A stretch of 64,000 bases of DNA from Hanstruepera neustonica (GTDB taxonomy: Bacteria > Bacteroidota > Bacteroidia > Flavobacteriales > Flavobacteriaceae): assembly GCF_002895005.1 (NCBI RefSeq), contig NZ_POWF01000001.1, forward strand, positions 598,344 to 662,343, in the 5' to 3' direction. The position numbers were made by a program, and so were the translations under genes. Below the pieces are notes generated by a model. The model saw only the letters and a list, made by a program, of their open reading frames with translations, was not told the origin of the DNA and made no database searches. Below are positions 7,923 through 15,779 of the stretch, one piece after another. Within the stretch, counting starts at the first letter, position 1. Each line of letters begins with the position of its first letter.

Positions 7923-9097
7923 GATGAAACCGATTTTAATTCAATTTGCATAGTAGTCCCTTTATTGGGTTCGGAATGCAATACCTTAATTTTACCACCA
8001 TGAAATTCTTCAATGATACGTTTGGCTAATGAAAGTCCCAATCCCCAACCACGTTTTTTGGTGGTAAAACCGGGCTCGAAAATCGTCCTGAACTGTTTTT
8101 TTGAAAGGCCTTTCCCAGTATCACTTACTTGAATTTTCACAGTCTCTTCCAGTTGCTGTATGGAAATAGAGAGCTTTCCTTTACCTTTCATAGCATCAAT
8201 GGCGTTTTTCACCAAATTCTCAATAGTCCAACTGTACAATTGCTTATTCAGTTGAACAAAAATAGCTTCACCTGGAGCTTGTAATTCAAAATCTATAAGG
8301 TCTGAAGAACGCGCTTTTAAATAATCGTAGGAGTCTATGGTTTCTTGCACAATGTCAGCTTTTTCAAGTGTTGGTAAAGACCCTATTTTACTGAAACGCT
8401 CGGTAATGGTTTGTAATCGGCTAATATCCTTCTCAATTTCGACGATGTAATCAGGATTGATATTTTCTGTTTTTAAAATTTCAGTCCATCCAATCAAGGA
8501 TGATAGCGGAGTGCCTATCTGATGGGCTGTTTCTTTAGCCATGCCAGACCAAAGTTTGTTTTGCGTTGCAATTTTTGAACTACGGTAAAAGAAATATACC
8601 ACGGCACCGAATAGAAAAATGATTAATAAAAGTGCTAAAGGATAATATTTTAGTTTATTTATCAATGGTGAATTACCATAATAAAGTTTGCCTAAATTCA
8701 CATTGGAGTTTAATTCTGAATCAAAATAGGCAAGTTCAATAGGTTTGTTTTCTTCTTTGAATTTATTGACCAGTTTAGTAACATAACCTTTATTATCAAG
8801 CATGGTACTATCAATATTGCGCCAAAACCCAACTTCATTTTGTTCATTAACCACAATCATGGGATTGTCATTTTTCGTATCAAAAAAAACTTTTGAAGAA
8901 ACTGGATTGATATTGTCCGTTAAAAAATTTTGCTGAATATCACTTTGTGCAGCAGCCCAAATATCCATTTTTTTGCGCTGTTCTTCTTTGAAATGCTGAA
9001 AAAACACATAAGTGTTCCAGAGTATTAATGATATTATTCCAAAGGACGCAATAACAATAATCCAACGCGTAATATTACGATGTTTCGAAAAAATCAT
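7919..9097 (-). CDS. Membrane sensor histidine kinase (orphan)
   Basis: Sensor kinase of 392 residues. One transmembrane helix near residues 12-31, an extracytoplasmic domain to about residue 150, a second helix near 152-171, then a HisKA-type dimerisation domain with the phospho-acceptor His192 in AKETAHQIGTPLSSL and an ATPase domain with NLVKNAIDAMKGKG, DTGKGLSKKQF and GWGLGLSLAKRI. The acceptor context AHQIGTPLSS differs from the common SHELRTPL. No response regulator gene is adjacent; the only partner is the coupled zinc-ribbon membrane protein. Signal unknown. Confidence 0.9.
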   Translation of the reverse strand: MIFSKHRNITRWIIVIASFGIISLILWNTYVFFQHFKEEQRKKMDIWAAAQSDIQQNFLTDNINPVSSKVFFDTKNDNPMIVVNEQNEVGFWRNIDSTMLDNKGYVTKLVNKFKEENKPIELAYFDSELNSNVNLGKLYYGNSPLINKLKYYPLALLLIIFLFGAVVYFFYRSSKIATQNKLWSGMAKETAHQIGTPLSSLIGWTEILKTENINPDYIVEIEKDISRLQTITERFSKIGSLPTLEKADIVQETIDSYDYLKARSSDLIDFELQAPGEAIFVQLNKQLYSWTIENLVKNAIDAMKGKGKLSISIQQLEETVKIQVSDTGKGLSKKQFRTIFEPGFTTKKRGWGLGLSLAKRIIEEFHGGKIKVLHSEPNKGTTMQIELKSVSS

Positions 9098-9217
9098 AGA
9101 GTCATTTACAAACGGTAATATAATGTAAATCTGTTAATAATATTGTGTGAGATGGCAACCAAATCATTTTTAGTTCATTATCAGATTAATTACATTTGTG
9201 CAAATTAAAAATAATTC

Positions 9218-10087
9218 ATGACATCATTCGAACCCAAAGAGCTTTCAACAGGCAAATTACACAGTTATTTGTTGTGTGCTGTTGCACCCAGACCAATTGC
9301 TTTTGCCAGTACGATTGATAAGGAAGGTAACCCGAATTTATCTCCTTTTAGTTTCTTTAATGTGTTCAGTGCCAATCCGCCAATCATGATATTTTCACCA
9401 GCAAGGCGTGTTAGGGATAATACCACGAAACATACTTTGGAAAATGTTTTAGAAACCAAGGAAGTGGTTATCAATGTTGTGAATTTTGATATGGTACACC
9501 AAATGTCTTTGAGCAGTACGGAATATCCAGAAAATATCAATGAATTTGAGAAAGCTGGGTTGCAAATGCAAAAGTCCGATATGGTCAAACCATTTCGTGT
9601 AGCAGAATCACCCATTCAAATTGAATGCAAAGTCAATGAAGTCATCTCTTTAGGACATGAAGGAGGTGCAGGGAATTTAGTGATATGCGAGGTTGTTAAA
9701 ATGCATATTGATGATGAGGTTTTGGATGAGAATGGCCATATTGTACAAGAGACGTTAGATTTAGTGGCGCGTGCTGGCGGAAGTTATTATAGCCGAGCTA
9801 AAAATGGGTTTTTTGAAATACCCAAGCCATTGTCAACATTGGGGATTGGCGTTGACAGTATGCCCGAACACATTAAAAACAGCATGATTTTAACTGGAAA
9901 TGATTTAGGCATGCTAGGAAATGTTGAATCGCTTCCCAGTGAGGAATCAGTTCGGGAATTTGTAGCATCGGTTAGTGAACGCTATCCCAATATTTCAGAA
10001 GCTACACATAGAGAAAAACATAAATTGGCACATAACTACTTAAGTTTTGGTGATGTAGAAAGTGCCTGGAAAATATTATTATCATAA
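9218..10087 (+). CDS. Flavin reductase-like FMN-binding protein
   Basis: Cytosolic protein of 289 residues of the flavin reductase-like split-barrel family. The N-terminal LLCAVAPRPIAFASTIDKEG and NLSPFSFFNVFSANPPIM blocks are the FMN-binding core of this branch, which is annotated in many Bacteroidota. The C-terminal 80 residues are helical. A -7-like TACATTTG lies at 9191-9198. Substrate unknown; such proteins reduce flavins or act on small aromatic or thiol substrates. Transcribed away from the sensor kinase. Confidence 0.85.
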   Translation: MTSFEPKELSTGKLHSYLLCAVAPRPIAFASTIDKEGNPNLSPFSFFNVFSANPPIMIFSPARRVRDNTTKHTLENVLETKEVVINVVNFDMVHQMSLSSTEYPENINEFEKAGLQMQKSDMVKPFRVAESPIQIECKVNEVISLGHEGGAGNLVICEVVKMHIDDEVLDENGHIVQETLDLVARAGGSYYSRAKNGFFEIPKPLSTLGIGVDSMPEHIKNSMILTGNDLGMLGNVESLPSEESVREFVASVSERYPNISEATHREKHKLAHNYLSFGDVESAWKILLS

Positions 10088-10108
10088 CACAGAAAATTAG
10101 AATAGAAA

Positions 10109-10486
10109 ATGGAAGTACAAGGGAGAATTAAATTAATTGGAGACACACAAACTTTCGGTGCAAACGGATTTAGAAAAAGAGAAGTGGTCGTAACAACTGA
10201 AGAACAGTATCCACAACATATCTTGATTGAGTTTGTTCAGGATAAAACAGACTTGCTAAACAATTTTCAAGTAGGGCAACAAGTAAAAGTCAATATCAAT
10301 TTACGTGGTAGGGAATGGGTGAATCCTCAAGGTGAGACCAAATATTTTAACTCTATTCAAGGATGGCGCATTGAAGCGTTACAAGCGGAATCATCTAACA
10401 CTGAAATGCCTCCTGTTCCACCAGTTGAAGCATTTGAGCCAGCAAATGATTTAAATGAAGACGATCATGACGATCTTCCTTTTTAA
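10109..10486 (+). CDS. DUF3127 protein
   Basis: Protein of 125 residues of the DUF3127 family, common in Bacteroidota. The core is an OB-fold-like barrel (MEVQGRIKLIGDTQTFGANGFRKREVVV, VNINLRGREWVNPQGETKYFNSIQGW) followed by an acidic tail ending DDHDDLPF. An acidic tip ending in DLPF is strikingly like the C-terminus of single-stranded DNA-binding proteins (DDDIPF), so a nucleic-acid role is a reasonable guess. It starts 21 bases after the flavin-reductase-like gene. Confidence 0.8.
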   Translation: MEVQGRIKLIGDTQTFGANGFRKREVVVTTEEQYPQHILIEFVQDKTDLLNNFQVGQQVKVNINLRGREWVNPQGETKYFNSIQGWRIEALQAESSNTEMPPVPPVEAFEPANDLNEDDHDDLPF

Positions 10487-10510
10487 AAAAATAAAGACTT
10501 ATAAAATGTC

Positions 10511-10540
10511 AATCCCAACTTTTGAAGTTGGGATTTTTTT
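10511..10540 (+). terminator. Intrinsic terminator
   Basis: Stem AATCCCAACTT / AAGTTGGGATT with a short loop and a run of seven T, just after the DUF3127 gene. Confidence 0.9.
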
Positions 10541-10544
10541 ATAT

Positions 10545-10572
10545 AAAAAAGCCTTGAATGAACAAGGCTTTA
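10545..10572 (-). terminator. Hairpin with T-run on the minus strand
   Basis: Stem AAAGCCTTG / CAAGGCTTT, loop of six. Its T-run is on the minus strand (TTTTTTATAT), so it would stop leftward transcripts, although no minus-strand gene is visible between here and aat. Confidence 0.5.
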
Positions 10573-10744
10573 GTTTTGTGGTTTTAGATTTGACCTTTAT
10601 AAACAAACTCAAAAAAAGCAATGATGAACAAAATTTATTGCACAAAGGCCACTGTAAAGATGGTGAAAAAAGTTGTATTTTCAAAAACTATAGAGGTATA
10701 AGAACTGCAACTAGGGGATTCAATGAATTCATTTTAAATGACTT

Positions 10745-11368
10745 ATGCATATTTTAGGAACTGAAATAGCTTTCCCAAACCCACGTTTAACCGATGAAAA
10801 TGGACTATTGGCTATCGGTGGCGACCTATCGGTTGAGCGGTTGCTGATTGCTTATAAAATGGGCATTTTTCCATGGTTTAATGATGACGAACCTATTTTG
10901 TGGTGGTCTCCCGACCCGCGTTTTGTGTTGTTTCCAGGTAAACTAAAAGTTTCAAAAAGTATGAAGCAGGTACTTCGAAATTCAGATTTTGAGGTAACAG
11001 TTAATCAAGAATTTGAAGAAGTCATTTCAGAATGTTCTAAAATAAAGCGAAATGGTCAAGGTGGAACTTGGATTACTTCTGGCATGATAGAAGCTTATTC
11101 AGAACTACATCACATGGGTTTTGCCAAATCAGTAGAAGTATGGTTGGAGGGTAAATTGGTTGGAGGTCTTTATGGTGTTGATTTGGGCAATGGCGTTTTT
11201 TGTGGTGAAAGTATGTTTTCAAAGGTTGCCAATGCCAGTAAAGTAGGATTTATAACTTATATACAAAATACCAGCTACGGCCTTATTGACTGTCAAGTTT
11301 ATACAAACCATTTGGCGAGTCTGGGTGCTGAAGATATTTCTAGGGAAGATTTTTTAAAGCATCTGTAG
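10745..11368 (+). CDS. aat: Leucyl/phenylalanyl-tRNA-protein transferase
   Basis: Aat (207 residues) adds Leu or Phe from tRNA to proteins with N-terminal Arg or Lys, marking them for ClpAP degradation. Family signatures are present: FPNPRLTDENGLLAIGGDLS at the start, YKMGIFPWFNDDEPILWWSPDPRFVLFP, and in the GNAT-like domain GGLYGVDLGNGVFCGESMFS. Length is somewhat shorter than the E. coli enzyme (234) but both motifs are intact. It ends directly next to the convergent tag gene. Confidence 0.95.
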   Translation: MHILGTEIAFPNPRLTDENGLLAIGGDLSVERLLIAYKMGIFPWFNDDEPILWWSPDPRFVLFPGKLKVSKSMKQVLRNSDFEVTVNQEFEEVISECSKIKRNGQGGTWITSGMIEAYSELHHMGFAKSVEVWLEGKLVGGLYGVDLGNGVFCGESMFSKVANASKVGFITYIQNTSYGLIDCQVYTNHLASLGAEDISREDFLKHL

Positions 11369-11932
11369 TTAGACTTCATCATACCTGAAACATGTCACCT
11401 CGTGGTCATTCACCATACCAGTTGCCTGCATGTGTGCATAAACAACGGTACTACCAACAAATTTAAAACCGCGTTTTTTTAAATCTTTGCTCAAAGCATC
11501 GGAAATAGCAGTTGTTGCAGGTGCATTTTTGTGGTTTTTTAGGTTGTTTTTTATGGGTTTATGGTCAACAAATCCCCAGATGTATTTAGAAAAGGAACCA
11601 AACTCCTCCTGAATTTTCATAAAAGCTTGAGCATTGCTCACAGTGGCATTGATTTTTAATTTGTTGCGAATGATTCCCGCATCTTGCAACAAGCTGTCGA
11701 TTTTAGGTTGTTGGTAAGAGGCTATTTTTTGGTAGTCAAAATTATCAAACGCCTTTCTAAAGTTTTCGCGCTTTCTTAAAATCGTAATCCAGCTTAATCC
11801 GGCTTGAAAGGTTTCCAGAATTAAAAACTCAAATAAGGTCTCATCATCATAAACTGGAACGCCCCATTCTTGATCATGGTATGCTTCGTATAAGTCATCT
11901 CCAACACACCAGCCACATCTGTGTTTTGTCAT
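11369..11932 (-). CDS. tag: DNA-3-methyladenine glycosylase I
   Basis: Tag removes 3-methyladenine from alkylated DNA. I use the ATG at 11932 because the family begins with MTKHRCGWC; a longer frame to 11977 has no similarity upstream. Zinc ligands are visible: Cys in RCGWC and His in YHDQEWG at the N-terminus, and His and Cys in NDHEVTCF at the C-terminus. The helix-hairpin core LFEFLILETFQAGLSWITIL is intact. About 187 residues, normal for the family. It faces aat with no gap. Confidence 0.95.
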   Translation of the reverse strand: MTKHRCGWCVGDDLYEAYHDQEWGVPVYDDETLFEFLILETFQAGLSWITILRKRENFRKAFDNFDYQKIASYQQPKIDSLLQDAGIIRNKLKINATVSNAQAFMKIQEEFGSFSKYIWGFVDHKPIKNNLKNHKNAPATTAISDALSKDLKKRGFKFVGSTVVYAHMQATGMVNDHEVTCFRYDEV

Positions 11933-12021
11933 TTTGTAAGGTTTAAAGATTCTTTCTACTAATGTAACAACTGTCACGCAAACGGCGGTAGAATAAATGT
12001 ATTTTTGTTTAAAATAATTAT

Positions 12022-12642
12022 ATGGAAATCACCCACGATAAGGACATTCAAACGATTATAGATAATAGTTTAAAAACAGCCATAAACTATAAGGACTACA
12101 AGGAATTGGTCAAAAATATGGTTGACAATAAATTGACTACTGGGAATGACAAATCAGAAGCTATGGTTAATTATACGATGCTGAATGATCGTCGAATGAA
12201 ACGCTGGGATAAAACGGTAAAAGTTTCTGAAGAGTCTAAAAAACGTTTAGAAGGATTTGATAAACAAGTTACTTGGTTAGTCATTACCGAAAGCTGGTGT
12301 GGTGATGCGGCACATGTTATTCCTGTTTTAAACAAAATTGCAGAGCTCAATCAAAATATTGATTTAAAATTGGTAATGCGAGACGACAATTACGACCTTA
12401 TGAATCAATTTTTAACCAATGGCGGCAGGGCCATTCCAAAACTAATTATGTTGGATAATAAGACCAAAGATGTTTTAGGAACTTATGGACCTAGACCAAG
12501 TCAAGCAACAAAACTGGTTAATGATTTTAAGAAAGTACACGGAAAACTAACCCCTGAATTTAAGGAGGACCTTCAACGATGGTACAATGCTAATAAAGGC
12601 CAGACTGCCATTGAGGACTTATTGCAACTGTTGGGAGTTTAA
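12022..12642 (+). CDS. Thioredoxin-fold protein with a single active-site cysteine
   Basis: Protein of 206 residues resembling thioredoxin family proteins of Bacteroidota. The active-site region reads VITESWCGDAAHVIPVLNKIA, so only the first cysteine of the usual CxxC is present and disulfide exchange by the classical mechanism is not possible. The cis-proline loop is visible in GGRAIPKLIM. No signal peptide, so cytosolic. Its last 4 bases overlap the end of the convergent TonB-like gene. Function unknown; a monothiol or glutathione/bacillithiol-type role is conceivable. Confidence 0.75.
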   Translation: MEITHDKDIQTIIDNSLKTAINYKDYKELVKNMVDNKLTTGNDKSEAMVNYTMLNDRRMKRWDKTVKVSEESKKRLEGFDKQVTWLVITESWCGDAAHVIPVLNKIAELNQNIDLKLVMRDDNYDLMNQFLTNGGRAIPKLIMLDNKTKDVLGTYGPRPSQATKLVNDFKKVHGKLTPEFKEDLQRWYNANKGQTAIEDLLQLLGV

Positions 12643-13358
12643 TTTTTTCCTTCAAAGTAAAACGTAATGGATCCTAATTGCGATTTTTTTGAAGCATCAG
12701 CACTAAATCGGGCATCTTTAGCGTAATCAATGGCATGATCGTGTAGGCAGACATTGTTTGTAGATGCTGCTTCATTTATTGAAGCATTAGTAACCTTTCC
12801 TACTGCATTAACAGTTATGTTGACAACTACTTTACCGCCCGTTTCGCATAGGTAAATGGGTGTTGGTAAATATCTATGTGTTCTATTTACCAACGAATAA
12901 TGCATCGAACTTTTTTTGTTTACGGACTGCTGACTTAAATTACTTTGCTGTTTTTTTAGCACCGAGTTTACATTGTCAAATGAGGATAAAACCTCATCGT
13001 CTATTTCAGGCTGCGAAGTGGTGGTTTCATTTGTACCATTGTTGTCTTCTCCTTGATTTTCAGAAGGTGTATATTCATAATCTTTTGGAGGTGCAATAGG
13101 TTGATAAGCTTGAGCAAACCGTTTGTAGTTTTCGGTTTCGTTGTAGGCTTTATTGGTTTCTGCTGCCTGTTTTTCAGCGGCTTCTTTTGCTAATGCTTCT
13201 TCTTGAAGTTCTTCTTCAGTCTTTGGTTCAACTAAATAATAGCTTTCCGTTATAAGGTCTTCCTGTTGTTTTAGCTGAAACGTAAACATACCCATAACCA
13301 TCGTTCCCGAAATTAGGGCCGTTATCAACATAGCTTTATGTTTATCGGTTAAATTCAA
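12639..13358 (-). CDS. TonB-like periplasmic protein
   Basis: Protein of 239 residues with one N-terminal membrane helix (MLITALISGTMVMGMFTF), a long Glu/Ala-rich linker, a Pro/Gly/Asn-rich segment, and a C-terminal domain (VVVNITVNAVGKVTNASI, YAKDARFSADASKKSQLGSITFYF) that matches the beta-alpha-beta TonB C-terminal fold. It lacks the usual Pro-rich EPKPEP spacer of E. coli TonB. It is the last gene of the minus-strand run after truB. No ExbB/ExbD genes are nearby, so it may be a TonB-like structural relative rather than the energy transducer itself. Confidence 0.65.
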   Translation of the reverse strand: MNLTDKHKAMLITALISGTMVMGMFTFQLKQQEDLITESYYLVEPKTEEELQEEALAKEAAEKQAAETNKAYNETENYKRFAQAYQPIAPPKDYEYTPSENQGEDNNGTNETTTSQPEIDDEVLSSFDNVNSVLKKQQSNLSQQSVNKKSSMHYSLVNRTHRYLPTPIYLCETGGKVVVNITVNAVGKVTNASINEAASTNNVCLHDHAIDYAKDARFSADASKKSQLGSITFYFEGKN

Positions 13359-13412
13359 AGATTTTAATTAGGCTAATCAAGCATGTTTCAATCTAATATA
13401 CGGAAAAAAGGC

Positions 13413-14108
13413 TTATTTGGTCGTTAAGCTTTTTATAAAGACCTCTGGAGAAAGGGCATTCGCAACATCAAAAGAACCGATTTTGGTTCGTCTTAAAACA
13501 GATAAATGAGCACCTGAATTCAGTGCTTTGCCAAAATCATGAGCCAAAGAACGAATATACGTGCCTTTACTGCAAATCACTCTAAAATCAAGATTATTGC
13601 CATCAATCTTGGTAATTTCAAATTCGGAAATAGTAACTGTTCGGGACTGTATTTCAACGTCTTCACCAGCTCGCGCAAATTCATACAATCGTTTACCATC
13701 TTTTTTGATAGCTGAAAAAACGGGTGGATATTGTTCAATATCCCCAATAAATTGTTGGGTGGTTTGATGAATCAGTTCTTCAGTAATATGATCCGTTGGA
13801 AAAGTATGATCGATTTCTGTTTCTAAATCATAGGAAGGCGTGGTGTTCCCAATGACAAAGGTTCCTGTATATTCCTTGTCCTGACCTTGAAAAGTGTTGA
13901 TTTGTTTGGTCATTTTTCCCGTACAAATCACCAGAAGACCGGTAGCCAAGGGGTCTAAAGTACCTGCGTGACCAACCTTTATTTTTTTGATGTTAAACGT
14001 ATGTCGTATTTCCCATCGTAACTTATTGACAACCTGAAATGATGTCCAATTCAAGGGTTTGTCAATCAGTAGGACTTCGCCATTAAGAAAATCTTCAGCA
14101 GTTTTCAT
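13413..14108 (-). CDS. truB: tRNA pseudouridine(55) synthase TruB
   Basis: TruB (231 residues) makes pseudouridine 55 in the T loop of tRNAs. The catalytic block VGHAGTLDPLATGLLVICTG with the nucleophilic Asp is near residue 52, preceded by the family opener LIDKPLNWTSFQVVNKLR. YPPVFSAIKKDGKRLYEFAR and SKGTYIRSLAHDFG are also typical. The C-terminal PUA extension of E. coli TruB is mostly missing, as in many Bacteroidota. Four bases separate it from uppP upstream. Confidence 0.96.
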   Translation of the reverse strand: MKTAEDFLNGEVLLIDKPLNWTSFQVVNKLRWEIRHTFNIKKIKVGHAGTLDPLATGLLVICTGKMTKQINTFQGQDKEYTGTFVIGNTTPSYDLETEIDHTFPTDHITEELIHQTTQQFIGDIEQYPPVFSAIKKDGKRLYEFARAGEDVEIQSRTVTISEFEITKIDGNNLDFRVICSKGTYIRSLAHDFGKALNSGAHLSVLRRTKIGSFDVANALSPEVFIKSLTTK

Positions 14109-14112
14109 ATCG

Positions 14113-14907
14113 TTAATTTACCCAGGCATAGATTATAGCAGCCAGACCAACAATGATACAATAAGCCGCAAAATAGGAGAGTTTACTTTTCTTAACAAGG
14201 GCTATCATCCAGGTACATGCAAATAAACCAGCTACAAAAGCGGCTATAAAACCGATACTCAATGATGTAAAATTGGAACTTTCATAGGTCAGTTCGCCAC
14301 TTAAAATATCCTTCGCAATTTTGCCAAATATCAATGGAATAACCATTAAAAATGAAAAACGTGCAGCACGCGATTTATCATTGCCAAGCAATACAGATGT
14401 TGAAATGGTAGCGCCCGAACGTGAAATACCTGGTAGCATGGCTATGGCTTGAGAAATCCCAATAACAAAGGCATTGCCAAAACTCACTTTTTTAAAGGTA
14501 TCCTTGGCTTTGTCTGCCAGTAGTAATAAAATAGCCGTTACGAGTAACATGAATCCAACCAACATAATATTCCCTCCAAATAGGCTTTCCAATTGCTCTT
14601 CAAAAAATAACCCGACAATGACGGCAGGTATCATGGAAAGGGCTATTTTTGCAGCAAATTGTAGGTCTTCATTCCATTGGAATTTTAAAATCCCTTTTAA
14701 CAATAACCAGAGATCCTTTCTAAAAACAACCATAGTGCTTAATGCCGTAGCAAAATGAAGAACTACAGTAAATAATAAGCTTTCCTTCGGAATGGATGCA
14801 TCACCCAAAATGGCCTTGCCTAATTCTAAATGACCGCTAGAAGAAACTGGTAAAAATTCAGTAAGTCCTTGAATAACACCTAAAATAATTGAATCTGAAA
14901 TATCCAT
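14113..14907 (-). CDS. uppP: Undecaprenyl-diphosphate phosphatase UppP/BacA
   Basis: Integral membrane enzyme (264 residues) that dephosphorylates undecaprenyl diphosphate to recycle the lipid carrier for peptidoglycan and O-antigen synthesis; its activity underlies bacitracin tolerance. Both signatures are present: GLTEFLPVSSSGHLEL at residues 14-29 and PGISRSGATIS in the second half. About eight hydrophobic segments. It is 4 bases upstream of truB and follows the DUF3098 gene, so it belongs to the envelope operon starting at ftsX. Confidence 0.97.
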   Translation of the reverse strand: MDISDSIILGVIQGLTEFLPVSSSGHLELGKAILGDASIPKESLLFTVVLHFATALSTMVVFRKDLWLLLKGILKFQWNEDLQFAAKIALSMIPAVIVGLFFEEQLESLFGGNIMLVGFMLLVTAILLLLADKAKDTFKKVSFGNAFVIGISQAIAMLPGISRSGATISTSVLLGNDKSRAARFSFLMVIPLIFGKIAKDILSGELTYESSNFTSLSIGFIAAFVAGLFACTWMIALVKKSKLSYFAAYCIIVGLAAIIYAWVN

Positions 14908-14961
14908 AGGGCAAAAATATCAAAATGCACTTATCAAAGTGTCCAATGAAGTAAATAAGTG

Positions 14962-15216
14962 TTATTTTTTATCAGGATTCAAAAGAATGGCATAAACCTC
15001 AATCCCAAAACCTATGAGAACTAAAGCAGGAGCCAAACGAATGCGACGCCAACTAAAAATATCGGGATTAAACACATTAGGGTCGTCGCTGCCACCTCCA
15101 GACATTAAAATAAAGCCCAACGCTATAAAAGCCAATCCAATCAACATGAATTTATAATTCTTTTTCCCAAATATAAATTCTGCTCTTGCTGCTTCTTTTC
15201 GTTTTTGTTCGCCCAT
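14962..15216 (-). CDS. DUF3098 small membrane protein
   Basis: Small protein (84 residues from the ATG at 15216, MGEQKRK; the frame extends further upstream but only this start fits the family). Two hydrophobic helices flank a Gly/Asp-rich loop (SGGGSDDPNVF). It resembles DUF3098, which in Bacteroidota is regularly found between ftsX and uppP, as here. Likely inner-membrane, function unknown; its location suggests a part in envelope assembly or division. Confidence 0.8.
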   Translation of the reverse strand: MGEQKRKEAARAEFIFGKKNYKFMLIGLAFIALGFILMSGGGSDDPNVFNPDIFSWRRIRLAPALVLIGFGIEVYAILLNPDKK

Positions 15217-15226
15217 AATCAATTTT

Positions 15227-15607
15227 TTAATCCTCCGTAGCTGTATCAGAGGAGGAAAATTCTGTAAAAATAATATCGTCACCAACTGCCAATTGCGCAA
15301 TGTGTTCTGATGTTCCTAACCATAATTTAGGTAAGTGCAAAGTAACCCTTTTATTTAAAACTTTTGCGTTAAGAGAATCTAAATTTAATCCGCGTTCTAA
15401 TCCACGGTTAATATAATAGTGGTCACCATGGCTGTCACTAAATACAATGTCGTAGGACGTCCCTTCACTAATCTTAATAATGGTTTCTGTTTCGACTACA
15501 CAGCTTTCGGGTTGTGGGTCTTGAATTATTAGAGATTTTATACCAAAAAAACTAATAATTCCCAAAAGTATTATCGAAATAAAAATGAATAGAACGGATT
15601 TTTTCAT
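15227..15607 (-). CDS. Unassigned membrane-anchored protein in the ftsX-uppP group
   Basis: Protein of 126 residues with an N-terminal hydrophobic helix (SVLFIFISIILLGIISFFGI) acting as anchor, and an extracytoplasmic beta-rich part (YDIVFSDSHGDHYYINRGLERGLNLDSL, KRVTLHLPKLW). I do not recognise a family. It starts about 170 bases after ftsX and ends 10 bases before DUF3098, so it is likely co-transcribed with the division and cell-wall genes around it. Confidence 0.65.
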   Translation of the reverse strand: MKKSVLFIFISIILLGIISFFGIKSLIIQDPQPESCVVETETIIKISEGTSYDIVFSDSHGDHYYINRGLERGLNLDSLNAKVLNKRVTLHLPKLWLGTSEHIAQLAVGDDIIFTEFSSSDTATED

Positions 15608-15741
15608 TTGAAGAAAATGTTGGTTATACCATTTTAACGAGGGATAAGTAAAATTAGTATTAACTAAAAATTAAAATCAGGGTTCTATATTTCGTATTTT
15701 ATGTGTCACTAGTCAACAATTAGATTCTTTTTTGCATTTTT

Positions 15742-15779
15742 CTAATCACTAATCACTAATCACTAATCACTAATCACTA
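15742..15779. repeat. Heptamer tandem repeat AATCACT x5
   Basis: Five perfect head-to-tail copies of AATCACT at 15744-15778 with partial units on each side. On the minus strand the first unit supplies the TAG stop of ftsX (15777-15779), so the array begins exactly at the 3' end of that gene. Not explained by any gene. Confidence 0.95.

Noticed and set aside
10455-10757. Open frame overlapping the end of the DUF3127 gene and the aat start
   Set aside because: It runs through a terminator and a second hairpin and has no recognisable protein features; a chance frame.
12639-13358. A complete TonB-ExbB-ExbD system
   Set aside because: Only a TonB-like protein is present; no ExbB or ExbD gene lies nearby.
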